The notes: generated by a model from the sequence alone, not told the origin. DNA of 64,000 nt from Streptomyces mobaraensis NBRC 13819 = DSM 40847 (GCF_017916255.1 NZ_CP072827.1:5233501-5297500), one strand, 5' to 3'. Positions 7,501-18,137 are shown, counted from the stretch's first letter. Numbers and translations: made by a program.

Positions 7501-9584
7501 GGTCGGTCGTCCCCTTCCTGACGATCCTCGTGCGGCTCCCGCCCGCCCTCGGGGGCGGACATCAGCCACGCGTACTCCCGGTTGTCGCGCAGGAGTCGGT
7601 GGTGGGTGCCGACGGCCGCGATGCGGCCTTCCGACAGCAGCGCGACCCGGTCGGCGAGCAGCACGGTGGACGGGCGGTGGGCGACGACGAGCGCGGTCGT
7701 GGTGGCGAGCACCTCGCGCAGCGCCCGTTCCACCTGGGCCTCGGTGTGCACGTCGAGCGCCGAGAGCGGGTCGTCGAGGATCAGGAACCGGGGGTCGCCG
7801 ACCACGGCGCGGGCCAGGGCGAGGCGCTGGCGCTGCCCGCCGGAGAGGCTGAGGCCCTGCTCGCCGACCTGGGTGGCGGTGCCCTGCGGCAGCGCGTGGA
7901 CGAAGCCGTCGGCCTGGGCCACCGCCAGTGCCCGCTCCAGCTCGGCGGGCCCGGCCGCGGCCCCGCCCATCAGCACGTTCTCCCCTACGGAGGCGCTGAA
8001 CAGGGTGGGTTCCTCGAAGGCCACGGCCACCAGCTCGCGCAACCGTGCGCGGGGGAGCGTGGCGATGTCCAGGCCGTCGAGGGTGATGCGGCCGGCGGTG
8101 GCCTCGTGCAGCCGGGGGATCAGCGCGGTCAGGGTCGTCTTGCCGCTGCCGGTGGCTCCGACCAGGGCCATGGTTTCCCCGGGGCGGATGTGCAGGTCGA
8201 CGCCGCGCAGCACGGGCGGCGCGTCCGGCGCCGCGTCGGGATACCGGAACTCGACCCCTTCCAGCCGCAGTCCGCCCCCGACGACCGCCTCCGCCTCCGG
8301 AGCGCTCACGGGCACGGACGCGCTCCTGACCGCGGGTGTATCCCGCGGCGCGGGCGCGTCCCCCGCCGTCGGCGCGCCCTCCGACGCGAGCACACCCTTA
8401 CGCACCGGAGCGTCCCCCGCTGCCGCTGCCACGCTCTCCGTCGCAGGAGAACTCTCCGACGCGGGCGCGCTCTCCGCCACAGCCGTGCTCTCCGCCACAG
8501 CCGCGCTCTCCGACACGGGAGCGCCCCCGGACACCCGAGCACCTTCCGGCACCCGAGCACCCCCCGACGCGCAAGCGTCGCGCGGCACCGGCACGTCCAG
8601 TACCTCGAAGTAGCGGTCCGTCGCCGTCGCGGCCTCGTTGGACAGGGCCAGCAGGAAGCCGATCGACTCCACCGGCCAGCGCAGCGCCAGCGCCGTCGAC
8701 AGGAACGCCACCAGGGCCCCCGCCGTCAGGCCGCCGTCGGCGACCTCCCGGACGCCCAGGACCAGCGCCGCGCCGATCGCCACCTCGGGCAGGATCATGA
8801 TGACCGCCCACAGCGACCCCAGCAGCCGCGCCTTGTGCAGCTCCGTCGCGCGGACCCGGCCGGAGAGCGCCGCGAAGGCCCGCTGCTGCCCCCGGTGCCG
8901 GCCGAAGCCCTTGATGACCCGGATGCCGAGGACGCTCTCCTCCACCACCGTGGTCAGATCGCCGACCTGGTCCTGGGCGGTGCGGGCGGCCAGCGAGTAG
9001 CGCGCCTCGAAGGAGCGGCAGAGGATCACCAGCGGTATGACGGGGGCGAGCAGCACCAGCCCCAGCGTCCACCGCTGGAGCAGCAGGATCACGAACCCGG
9101 TGACGATCGTCAGGCCGTTGACGACGAGGAACGTCAGCGCGAACGCCAGGAAGATGCGCAGCAGCATCAGGTCGGTGGTCGCCCGGGAGAGCAACTGCCC
9201 GGACGCCCACCGGTCGTGGAAGGCGACGGGCAGCCGCTGAAGGTGCCGGTAGAGGGTGTCCCGCATGGTCGCCTCGACCTGCGCGAGCGGCCGGGCCACC
9301 AGGAGCCGGCGGAGCCCGAACAGGCCCGCCTCCAGCACGCCCAGCACGAGGATCGCCAGCCCGCCGAGCCACACCCCGTGCGGATCGTGGTCCGCGATCG
9401 GGCCGTCCACGGTCCACTTGAGGGCCAGCGGGATCACCAGGCTCATGGCCGAGGCGAACACCGCCATCACCACGCCGGCCAGCATCCGGCCGCGGGCCGG
9501 CCGCACGAACGGCCACAGGCGCAGCAGCGAGCGCACGGCGGAGCGGTGCGCCTCGGCTCCGGGTGCTTCACGGTTTCCGGTCAT
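7497..9584 (-). CDS. Heterodimeric ABC exporter, subunit with the degenerate catalytic site
   Basis: A 695-residue half-transporter. The transmembrane domain covers about 20-325 and the NBD about 438-680. Walker A is GATGSGKTT (476-484) and the signature is consensus SGGQR (581-585). Walker B reads FLILDD, so the catalytic glutamate is Asp605, and the Q-loop reads FEEP rather than a glutamine motif. These changes mark the degenerate half of exporters such as TmrAB or TM287/288. Between the domains, residues 335-430 form an Ala/Ser/Glu/Pro-rich linker of degenerate 6-residue repeats that the family does not need. The ATG at 9584 is preceded within 8 bases by TAGGCT, suggesting a leaderless mRNA. 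It is translationally coupled to the next gene. Confidence 0.9.
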   Translation of the reverse strand: MTGNREAPGAEAHRSAVRSLLRLWPFVRPARGRMLAGVVMAVFASAMSLVIPLALKWTVDGPIADHDPHGVWLGGLAILVLGVLEAGLFGLRRLLVARPLAQVEATMRDTLYRHLQRLPVAFHDRWASGQLLSRATTDLMLLRIFLAFALTFLVVNGLTIVTGFVILLLQRWTLGLVLLAPVIPLVILCRSFEARYSLAARTAQDQVGDLTTVVEESVLGIRVIKGFGRHRGQQRAFAALSGRVRATELHKARLLGSLWAVIMILPEVAIGAALVLGVREVADGGLTAGALVAFLSTALALRWPVESIGFLLALSNEAATATDRYFEVLDVPVPRDACASGGARVPEGARVSGGAPVSESAAVAESTAVAESAPASESSPATESVAAAAGDAPVRKGVLASEGAPTAGDAPAPRDTPAVRSASVPVSAPEAEAVVGGGLRLEGVEFRYPDAAPDAPPVLRGVDLHIRPGETMALVGATGSGKTTLTALIPRLHEATAGRITLDGLDIATLPRARLRELVAVAFEEPTLFSASVGENVLMGGAAAGPAELERALAVAQADGFVHALPQGTATQVGEQGLSLSGGQRQRLALARAVVGDPRFLILDDPLSALDVHTEAQVERALREVLATTTALVVAHRPSTVLLADRVALLSEGRIAAVGTHHRLLRDNREYAWLMSAPEGGREPHEDRQEGDDRP
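8290..8580. repeat. Degenerate 18-bp tandem repeat inside the ABC exporter linker
   Basis: Units of about 18 bp related to GCGCTCTCCGACACGGGA run in frame through the linker-coding part of the 7497-9584 gene, giving hexapeptides such as SAAVAE, STAVAE, SAPASE and GARVSG. The period is clearest between about 8440 and 8570 and decays toward both sides. Confidence 0.75.
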
Positions 9585-9592
9585 CAGTGGGG

Positions 9593-9615
9593 AGCCTACG
9601 ACCCACCGCTGACAA
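9593..9615 (-). promoter_or_regulatory. Candidate RecA-independent (PafBC-type) DNA-damage promoter for the ABC exporter
   Basis: Read on the minus strand: TTGTCAGCG (9615-9607), exactly 8 bases, then TAGGCT (9598-9593), then 8 bases to the ATG. The mycobacterial RecA-independent damage promoter is TTGTCRGTG-N8-TANNNT; this site differs from it at one core base. It fills the 51-bp gap between the glgX stop and the exporter start. Confidence 0.6.
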
Positions 9616-9635
9616 CGCTCACTCGGATTTCCGCC

Positions 9636-11993
<2,358 letters not shown>

Positions 11994-12131
11994 GTGTTCG
12001 CCTCCGGCGGCTCTGGACGGCGCGCACCGGGCTCCCGGCGTCCCTTCCGGGGGTCCGGCGGTGCGGCCTCCGCCCCGCGACCCGGGGCTCCTTCGGGGTT
12101 TCCTTCCCACTCCTGCCCGGTTCCGCGCATG

Positions 12132-12149
12132 CGCTCACACGTGTGAGCG
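12132..12149. promoter_or_regulatory. Perfect 18-bp palindrome in the glgX / L,D-transpeptidase divergent region
   Basis: CGCTCACACGTGTGAGCG is a perfect dyad, typical in size and symmetry of a dimeric repressor operator. It lies 139 bp upstream of the glgX start and 59 bp upstream of the transpeptidase start. No regulator gene sits beside it. Confidence 0.55.
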
Positions 12150-12207
12150 GGAGCGGCAAGCGAGTGCCGACACGTTTCCCGTGGGGAACCGGGTCGTTGG
12201 GACGGAT

Positions 12208-13473
12208 GTGACAGGATTTGCCCTCCCGCGCGCCCTGCGCGGACTGTGCGCCCTCGCCGCCCTCGCCGCCCTCTGCGGCTGCGCCTCCGACGCCCCGCGA
12301 GCGGCGCGGCCGCACGCCCCGGTGTCGTCGCCGGCGGCGCCCTCGGACGACCCGCGGCCGGTCGCCGGGCTGATCCGGGTCACCCCGCGCGCCGGCGCCC
12401 GGGACGTGCGGGCCGCGGACCGGTTCGAGGTGCGGGTGCGTCAGGGGCGGCTGGAACGGGTGCGCGCGGTGCGGATCCGGGACGGCGTCCGGGCCCCGGT
12501 CGCGGGCCGGATCTCCGCCGACGGACGCCGCTGGCGGCCGGACGCCCACCGGGTCGCGCTCGCCGCCCGCTACACCGTGGACGTGGTGGCCCGGGACGCG
12601 GCGGGCCACCGGGCCACACAGCATTCGGAGTTCAGGACGTACGTCCCGGCGCACCGCTTCGCCGCGGCCGTCGCCCCCGCCCCCGGCGCCACGGTCGGCA
12701 CGGGCATGATCGTCTCGCTCGCCTTCGACCGGCCGGTCGTCGACCGGGCCGCGGTCGAACGGGCCGTCCGGGTCACCGCGTGGCCGCGGACCGAGGTGGC
12801 CGGGCACTGGTTCGGCGCGTACCGGCTGGACTTCCGGCCGCGCCGGCGCTGGGCGCCCGGCTCCGTCGTCACCGTGGACCTGCGCCTGCGCGACGTCCGC
12901 GGGGCGCCCGGCGTCTACGGGCTCCAGCGCCGGAGCGTCGCCTTCCGGGTCGGCCGGGACCAGGTGAGCACCGTGGACGCCGCCACGCACACCATGACCG
13001 TGGTCCGCGGCGGCCGGACGCTGCGCACGGTGCCGGTCACCACGGGCGGCCCCGGCACCGAGACGTACAGCGGCCGGATGGTGATCAGCGAGAAGGCGCG
13101 GGTCATCCGGATGAACGGGGACACCGTCGGCTTCGGCGGCGCGTACGACATCAAGGACGTCCCGCACGCCATGCGGCTCACCGCCACGGGAACGTTCCTG
13201 CACGGCAACTACTGGGTCCCGGCCGGGACGTTCGGCGCCCGGAACGTCAGCCACGGCTGCATCGGGCTGCGCGACGCGGAGCACGGGAACGCCGCCACCC
13301 CGGCCGCCTGGTTCTACGGCGTCTCGCTCGTCGGCGACACCGTCGAAGTGATCAACTCCGGGCGCCGCCCGGTCCTCCCCGACAACGGGCTGGGTGGCTG
13401 GAACCTGACCTGGGAGGAGTGGCGCGCGGGCTCCGCACTGGGCCGTACGGCCACCCCGGCGGGGGCGGATTGA
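12208..13473 (+). CDS. L,D-transpeptidase lipoprotein (YkuD domain), first of a tandem pair
   Basis: A 421-residue protein that should form or edit 3-3 cross-links in peptidoglycan, or anchor partners to it, at the outer face of the membrane. A lipoprotein signal ends LAALCGC near residue 18. Two Ig-like (LdtMt2-type) domains cover about 50-250, and the YkuD domain follows. The catalytic motif is SHGCIGL with Cys351 and His349, with the conserved HGNYW histidine at 332. I chose GTG 12208 (GGGACGG just upstream) since longer in-frame readings break the lipoprotein signal. It is a paralogue of the next gene, sharing long blocks such as DTVGFGGxYDIKDVPHAMRL. Confidence 0.9.
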   Translation: MTGFALPRALRGLCALAALAALCGCASDAPRAARPHAPVSSPAAPSDDPRPVAGLIRVTPRAGARDVRAADRFEVRVRQGRLERVRAVRIRDGVRAPVAGRISADGRRWRPDAHRVALAARYTVDVVARDAAGHRATQHSEFRTYVPAHRFAAAVAPAPGATVGTGMIVSLAFDRPVVDRAAVERAVRVTAWPRTEVAGHWFGAYRLDFRPRRRWAPGSVVTVDLRLRDVRGAPGVYGLQRRSVAFRVGRDQVSTVDAATHTMTVVRGGRTLRTVPVTTGGPGTETYSGRMVISEKARVIRMNGDTVGFGGAYDIKDVPHAMRLTATGTFLHGNYWVPAGTFGARNVSHGCIGLRDAEHGNAATPAAWFYGVSLVGDTVEVINSGRRPVLPDNGLGGWNLTWEEWRAGSALGRTATPAGAD

Positions 13474-13638
13474 CCCGGTCGGCACCCTATGCACCCCCGG
13501 TCGCGTGCCACTTGGAACGCAACGGTGACCTTCACGGGACCGGGCTGTCCGATCCGTATGGTTATCTATCGCCATGCGCGGAGGACGCGCTTCGGGGGCG
13601 CCGCGTGGCCGCGGGCCGTGCGATGAGGAGAAGACCGA

Positions 13639-14883
13639 GTGAACGTGTTGCCGCTGTCCGCGAGAGCCGCGGGGACGGGGACGAGGGGACGCCGGGGAGT
13701 GCTGTCCGCCCTGGTGCTGGCCGCGGTGATGACCGTGGCGACGGCGTGCGGAGGCGACGGGGACGGCTCGGACGCGGGCAAGAAGTCGGGCAAGAAGGTC
13801 AGCGCCGAGGGCCCGTCCCAGGCCGTGGTCTCGATCGCCGTCAAGGACGGCGCGACCGATGTGAAGACCAGCGGGGCCCTCAAGGTCACCGCCGAGCAGG
13901 GCAGCCTGACGTCGGTGAAGGTGACGGACGGCAAGGGCGGCCGAATAGAGGGGAAGATATCCCGCGGCGGGTCCCTCTGGGAGCCCGTCGCCCACCTGGC
14001 CGCCTCCACCAAGTACTCGGTGGACGCCATCGCCAAGGACAAGGACGGCCGCGAGTCCGCCAAGCACGCGTCGTTCACCACCCTCACCCCGCAGAACACC
14101 TTCGCCGGGTACTTCACCCCCGAGGACGGCAGCACCGTCGGCGTGGGCATGCCGGTCTCGCTCACCTTCAGCCGGGGCATCACCGACCCCAAGGCGGTGG
14201 AGCGGGCGGTCAAGGTGACCGCCGAGCCCGCCGTCGACGTCAAGCCGCACTGGTTCGGCAACGACCGCCTCGACTTCCGGCCGGAGAAGTACTGGGCGGC
14301 CGGCACCAAGGTCACCCTGAGCCTCAACCTCAACGGCGTCGAGGGCCGCCCCGGCGTCTACGGCACCCAGACCAAGACCGTGAAGTTCACCGTCGGCCGC
14401 TCCCAGGTGAGCACGGTGGACGCCAAGGCGCACACCATGAAGGTCGAGCGCGACGGCAAGGTCATCAAGACCGTCCCGATATCCGCGGGCGCCCCCGGCC
14501 ACTCGACCTACAACGGTCAGATGGTGATCAGCGAGAAGTACGACGTGACCCGGATGAACGGCGACACGGTCGGCTTCGGCGGCGAGTACGACATCAAGGA
14601 CGTGCCGCACGCGATGCGCCTGTCCACCTCCGGCACCTTCATCCACGGCAACTACTGGTCCGGCCACGACACCTTCGGCTCCGAGAACGCCAGCCACGGC
14701 TGCGTCGGCCTGGAGGACCAGCGGGGCGGCGGCGACCCCTCGATGCCCGGCGCCTGGTTCTTCAAGAACTCCATGATCGGCGACGTGGTCGTGGTGAAGA
14801 ACTCCGACGACAAGGTGATCCAGCCGGAGAACGGCCTCAACGGCTGGAACCTGCCGTGGTCGGAGTGGACCAAGAGCAGCTGA
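13639..14883 (+). CDS. L,D-transpeptidase lipoprotein (YkuD domain), second of a tandem pair
   Basis: A 414-residue paralogue of the preceding gene with the same layout: a lipoprotein signal ending VATACGG at about residue 37, Ig-like domains, and a C-terminal YkuD domain with SHGCVGL (Cys355, His353) and HGNYW (His336). It acts as a peptidoglycan L,D-transpeptidase at the cell surface. The GTG start has GAGGAG about 9 bases upstream. A 165-bp spacer with TATCTAT near 13563 may carry its own promoter, so the pair need not be one operon. The gene is followed by a clear hairpin. Confidence 0.92.
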   Translation: MNVLPLSARAAGTGTRGRRGVLSALVLAAVMTVATACGGDGDGSDAGKKSGKKVSAEGPSQAVVSIAVKDGATDVKTSGALKVTAEQGSLTSVKVTDGKGGRIEGKISRGGSLWEPVAHLAASTKYSVDAIAKDKDGRESAKHASFTTLTPQNTFAGYFTPEDGSTVGVGMPVSLTFSRGITDPKAVERAVKVTAEPAVDVKPHWFGNDRLDFRPEKYWAAGTKVTLSLNLNGVEGRPGVYGTQTKTVKFTVGRSQVSTVDAKAHTMKVERDGKVIKTVPISAGAPGHSTYNGQMVISEKYDVTRMNGDTVGFGGEYDIKDVPHAMRLSTSGTFIHGNYWSGHDTFGSENASHGCVGLEDQRGGGDPSMPGAWFFKNSMIGDVVVVKNSDDKVIQPENGLNGWNLPWSEWTKSS

Positions 14884-14898
14884 CCCCCGTTCACGAGC

Positions 14899-14935
14899 AC
14901 GGCCCGGCGCACTGTGACCAAGTGCACCGGGCCGT
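14899..14935 (+). terminator. Hairpin terminator after the second L,D-transpeptidase
   Basis: ACGGCCCGGCGCACT pairs with AGTGCACCGGGCCGT with one mismatch around a 7-base loop. It starts 16 bp after the stop codon. Confidence 0.8.
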
Positions 14936-14952
14936 CGCCGTTTCCCGGCGTC

Positions 14953-14958
14953 TAACCT
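14953..14958 (+). promoter_or_regulatory. -10 element (TAACCT) of a probable leaderless transcript
   Basis: TAACCT ends 6 bases before the ATG at 14965 and no Shine-Dalgarno sequence lies between, so transcription probably begins at or next to the start codon. Confidence 0.5.
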
Positions 14959-14964
14959 GCTGCC

Positions 14965-15732
14965 ATGACTGTGCATCTTGAGGTCGCGGAGGGCGTCGGC
15001 ACCGTCCGGCTCGACCGTCCGCCGATGAACGCGCTGGACATCGCCACCCAGGACCGGCTGCGCGAGCTGGCCGAGGAGCTCACCCACCGCGCGGACGTGC
15101 GGGCCGTGGTGCTCTGGGGCGGGGAGAAGGTGTTCGCGGCCGGCGCGGACATCAAGGAGATGCGGGACATGGACCACGCGGCCATGATCGCCCGGTCCCG
15201 CTCGCTCCAGGACGCCTTCACCGCCGTCGCCCGCATCCCCAAGCCGGTGGTCGCCGCGGTCACCGGTTACGCGCTGGGCGGCGGCTGCGAGCTGGCGCTC
15301 TGCGCCGACTTCCGGATCGCCGCCGACAACGCCAAGCTCGGCCAGCCCGAGATCCTGCTCGGCCTGATCCCGGGCGCGGGCGGCACCCAGCGGCTGCCCC
15401 GGCTGATCGGCCCGTCCAAGGCCAAGGACCTCATCTTCACCGGCCGTCAGGTCAAGGCCGACGAGGCGCTGGCCATCGGCCTGGTGGACCGGGTGGTCCC
15501 GGCCGCCGAGGTGTACGAGCAGGCGCACGCCTGGGCGGCCCGGCTCGCCGCGGGACCCGCCATCGCCCTGCGGGCCGCGAAGGAGTCGGTGGACTCCGGC
15601 CTGGAGACCGACATCGACACCGGGCTGGCCATCGAACGCAACTGGTTCGCCGGGCTGTTCGCCACCGAGGACCGGGAGATCGGTATGCGCAGCTTTGTCG
15701 AGGACGGTCCGGGCAAGGCGAAGTTCGTCTGA
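14965..15732 (+). CDS. Enoyl-CoA hydratase/isomerase family protein
   Basis: A 255-residue crotonase-fold enzyme, normal length for the family. The oxyanion-hole segment FAAGADIKEM and the two acidic catalytic positions, in GGGCELALCADFRIA and GQPEILLGLIPGAGGTQ, are all present. This points to hydration of trans-2-enoyl-CoA in fatty-acid or amino-acid degradation. It stands alone between a terminator and a 340-bp spacer, so neighbours do not narrow the substrate. The ATG lacks a ribosome site and follows a -10-like hexamer directly. Confidence 0.9.
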   Translation: MTVHLEVAEGVGTVRLDRPPMNALDIATQDRLRELAEELTHRADVRAVVLWGGEKVFAAGADIKEMRDMDHAAMIARSRSLQDAFTAVARIPKPVVAAVTGYALGGGCELALCADFRIAADNAKLGQPEILLGLIPGAGGTQRLPRLIGPSKAKDLIFTGRQVKADEALAIGLVDRVVPAAEVYEQAHAWAARLAAGPAIALRAAKESVDSGLETDIDTGLAIERNWFAGLFATEDREIGMRSFVEDGPGKAKFV

Positions 15733-16071
15733 CGGCGGGCCACTTGTCGTGCCCTGGCGGGGTTTGGCCGGTACGGCAGGTGTTGACAGGGAGTGACCCC
15801 CTGGCCCGACCGCGAGTACACGGAGGATCGGGTTCCGGGGGTTGCCTCTTGTGGGGGAATTTCAAGGGCCTTGCGGACCCTTGGTGTTGACCGGGTCGGG
15901 CACCCCCGCCGATCTTTTGCGCATCCACGATCGCCGCAGGTCAGTCGTGGTGTGCGGGGGCGAATGAAGCCCCTGGCATATGTCGTCGCGGGCCCTCGGA
16001 GGGGGGCCTTCCGGAAAACCGAATCCGAAGGTTCCACTCCCGGACGGCTTTTCGGCCGCCATCATGGGGGC
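15733..16071. other. Intergenic region without a supported gene
   Basis: Two TTGAC-type hexamers occur (near 15782 and 15885), but neither has a convincing -10 at the right distance. An open frame runs in phase into the next gene from 15793, but it lacks codon bias and a ribosome site before 16072. Confidence 0.5.
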
Positions 16072-16575
16072 ATGGCGGGTCTGGAGGGAACGGAGCAGCC
16101 GCGACGCGGAGTCGGTACGGCCGGGACGCGCTGGGCTCCGGCGGTTGACGACGAACTGGCGCTCAGGGCGCTCGAGCGGTACGGCGACCCCACGGTCCGT
16201 GAGATCCGGATGCCCTCCTGCCCGGAGTCCACGGTCGCGGTGCGGCGGCTCACCCGGGCGGTGATCGTCCACCACTGGGGGCTCTCCGAGCGGCTCGCCG
16301 AGCCGGCGGTGCTCCTCGTCTCGGAGCTCGTGGGCAACGCCGTCCGGCACACCGGAGCTCGGCACTTCGGGCTGCGGCTGGTCCGGCGCCGGGGCTGGAT
16401 CCGCGCCGAGGTGCGCGACCCCTCGCGCGGGCTGCCGTGCCTGGTGCCGGTGGGGGAGCTGGACATCAGCGGACGCGGCCTGTTCCTCGTCGACCGGCTC
16501 GCCGACCGGTGGGGCGTGGACCTGCTGGCGCGGGGCAAGACGACGTGGTTCGAGATGCGGGTCGCCGACCGCTGA
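16072..16575 (+). CDS. Anti-sigma-factor-like ATP-binding protein (HATPase_c / RsbW type)
   Basis: A 167-residue protein with a single GHKL ATPase fold. The N box is SELVGNAVRHTG and the G1-like motif is DISGRGLFLVDRLADRWG. Streptomyces has dozens of such free-standing RsbW-like kinases, which bind sigma factors or anti-anti-sigma partners. The ATG at 16072 gives the usual family N-terminus (MAGLEGTEQPRR), though upstream Gs are too close to be an ideal ribosome site. No anti-sigma antagonist or sigma gene is adjacent, so the partner is unknown. Confidence 0.8.
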   Translation: MAGLEGTEQPRRGVGTAGTRWAPAVDDELALRALERYGDPTVREIRMPSCPESTVAVRRLTRAVIVHHWGLSERLAEPAVLLVSELVGNAVRHTGARHFGLRLVRRRGWIRAEVRDPSRGLPCLVPVGELDISGRGLFLVDRLADRWGVDLLARGKTTWFEMRVADR

Positions 16576-16630
16576 ACGCGTTCCGCCGCAGGGCGTTGAA
16601 GATCGCCTTCCGCTTCCCCCGTTACGCCGA

Positions 16631-16669
16631 GAGGCCCCGGTCCGTCGTCTTGCGACGGGTGGGGGCCTC
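16631..16669 (+). terminator. Hairpin terminator after the HATPase gene
   Basis: GAGGCCCC-N3-CCGTCG pairs with CGACGG-N2-GGGGGCCTC around a short loop, starting 55 bp after the stop codon. Confidence 0.8.
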
Positions 16670-17040
16670 TTGCTGGCGCCGCGGAGAAGTGGGGTGTGTT
16701 CCGCGGCGTGGTGACGACCGAGCCCGGGTCAATGGGGGTCGTGGCCTCGACTATGGCAGACGGGGCGGTGCCCGGCCAAACCTCAATAGGGACGATTTGG
16801 GTCGGTTTGCGGGCGATTTCCCAAATGACTCTGGGTAATCGAAGGTGAGTTGCGCCACTCGCCTTCTTTTCCATGAATTAATCCGCCGAGTAACTTATGT
16901 ATATGCGGCTGCACGGTAAATAGGTGCAGACCATTCCGGGGAACCTGAGGGGAATTCGGGGTGCGGCGGTGCTTGCGCCCTCCGGTCGCTGCGGGTGTCA
17001 TGTCCCCGTCCGACGTTCCCTCGCACCTCCGGGAGGCCCC
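16670..17040. other. Long leader/promoter region of the amidase gene
   Basis: I see no supported gene. The stretch 16780-16925 is unusually AT-rich for this genome (for example TTATGTATATG near 16895) and probably holds the amidase promoter. The 120 bases before the start contain G-rich blocks but do not match a riboswitch I could confirm. Confidence 0.5.
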
Positions 17041-17862
17041 ATGGACGCCGAGCCGTTGAACGACGTGCCGCCGAACGCCGTTCCGTCGGACTGCGCACCA
17101 CCGAACGACGCGCCGCCGAACGCGGTTCCGTCGGACTCCGCGTCATCGGCAGCCGCGTCGGCGTCGTCGGGTGGCGCGTCGTCGGGTGGTGAGTCCCGGC
17201 CCGGTCCCGGCCCGGCCGGTGTGCGCCGCCGCCGCGCCCTCGGCGGTGCCGCCACGCTCCTCGGGGCGGCGGCCCTGGGAGCGGCCACCGCCTTCAGCGT
17301 CGGCCGCCCGGCCGCCTCCGCCGCCTCCCGGCCCCCGGAGTCGTACCCGCCCACCCACTGGATCCCGGCGAGCAGCGCCAACTACACGGTCTCCGGCCGC
17401 CCCGGCTCGTACCCCGTCGAGTACCTGGTGATCCATGTGACCCAGGAGACCTTCCCGGACACCGTGAAGATCTTCCAGGACCCGAAGTCCAAGGTCTCGG
17501 CGCACTATGCCGTCGCCTCCGCGGACGGCTACGTCGCCCAGTTCGTCCGCGAGCGGGACATCGCCTGGCACGCCGGCAACTGGAGCTACAACACCCGCAG
17601 CATCGGCATCGAGCACGAGGGCTGGATCGACCGGCCCGAGTACTTCACGGACGCGCTGTACCAGGCGTCCGCCCGGCTCGCCGCCGCCGTCTGCGCGCGC
17701 TACGGCATCCCCGCCGACCGCGACCACATCATCGGGCACATCGAGGTCCCCGGCTCCACGCACACCGATCCCGGCCCGTACTGGGACTGGGACCGCTACC
17801 TGCGACTCGTGACCGGCCACCTCACGGCGGGCGGGGCCGGGCGTCCCCCGGCGGGCGGCTAA
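17041..17862 (+). CDS. Tat-exported N-acetylmuramoyl-L-alanine amidase (Amidase_2)
   Basis: A 273-residue zinc amidase that should cut the MurNAc-L-Ala bond of peptidoglycan outside the membrane. A twin-arginine signal, VRRRRALGGAATLLGAAALGA, lies at 61-81. The Amidase_2 domain begins near 125 with zinc ligands His132 (LVIHVTQ), His233 (IIGHIEVPG) and Asp243 (HTDPGP), spaced as in AmpD. The ATG has an excellent GGGAGG 4 bases upstream. Oddly, about 60 residues of Pro/Asn/Ser-rich degenerate repeats (PPNAVPSD occurs twice) precede the Tat signal, whereas Tat signals normally begin near the N-terminus. Confidence 0.88.
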   Translation: MDAEPLNDVPPNAVPSDCAPPNDAPPNAVPSDSASSAAASASSGGASSGGESRPGPGPAGVRRRRALGGAATLLGAAALGAATAFSVGRPAASAASRPPESYPPTHWIPASSANYTVSGRPGSYPVEYLVIHVTQETFPDTVKIFQDPKSKVSAHYAVASADGYVAQFVRERDIAWHAGNWSYNTRSIGIEHEGWIDRPEYFTDALYQASARLAAAVCARYGIPADRDHIIGHIEVPGSTHTDPGPYWDWDRYLRLVTGHLTAGGAGRPPAGG

Positions 17863-17921
17863 TCTGTGCCGGTCAACAAGCCCGCGACGCACGGTGCGCG
17901 GCAGATTCAGGGGAGGCCCAC

Positions 17922-18137
17922 ATGGCTGACATCGAGGAAGCGCGCAAGGTGTTCGCGCAGTTCGACGCGAACGGCGACGGTTTCATCACCGCGGCCGAGT
18001 ACAAGAGCGCCATGGCCCGGCTCGGCGACCCGTACGTCACCGAGACCGTGGCCCAGGCGATCATCAACTCCAAGGACCTCAACGGCGACGGCCTGATGTC
18101 CTTCGACGAGTTCTGGGCCGCCCAGAACAAGGGCTGA
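17922..18137 (+). CDS. Two-EF-hand calcium-binding protein
   Basis: A 71-residue protein made of two canonical EF-hands. The loops are DANGDGFITAAE (about 15-26) and DLNGDGLMSFDE (about 52-63), with Asp/Asn/Asp and the position-12 Glu intact in both, so it should bind two calcium ions in the cytoplasm. It resembles the small calmodulin-like Streptomyces proteins (CabD/CabB type). GGGAGG lies 6 bases upstream of the ATG. It shares a bidirectional terminator with the next, convergent gene. Confidence 0.92.
   Translation: MADIEEARKVFAQFDANGDGFITAAEYKSAMARLGDPYVTETVAQAIINSKDLNGDGLMSFDEFWAAQNKG

Noticed and set aside
16935..17040. G-rich leader before the amidase resembling the start of a c-di-AMP (ydaO) riboswitch (GGGGAACC, AGGGGAATTC)
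   Set aside because: The later conserved segments of the ydaO motif, such as CCGAACCCGUCAGCUAACC, are missing, so the match is only a short G-rich coincidence.
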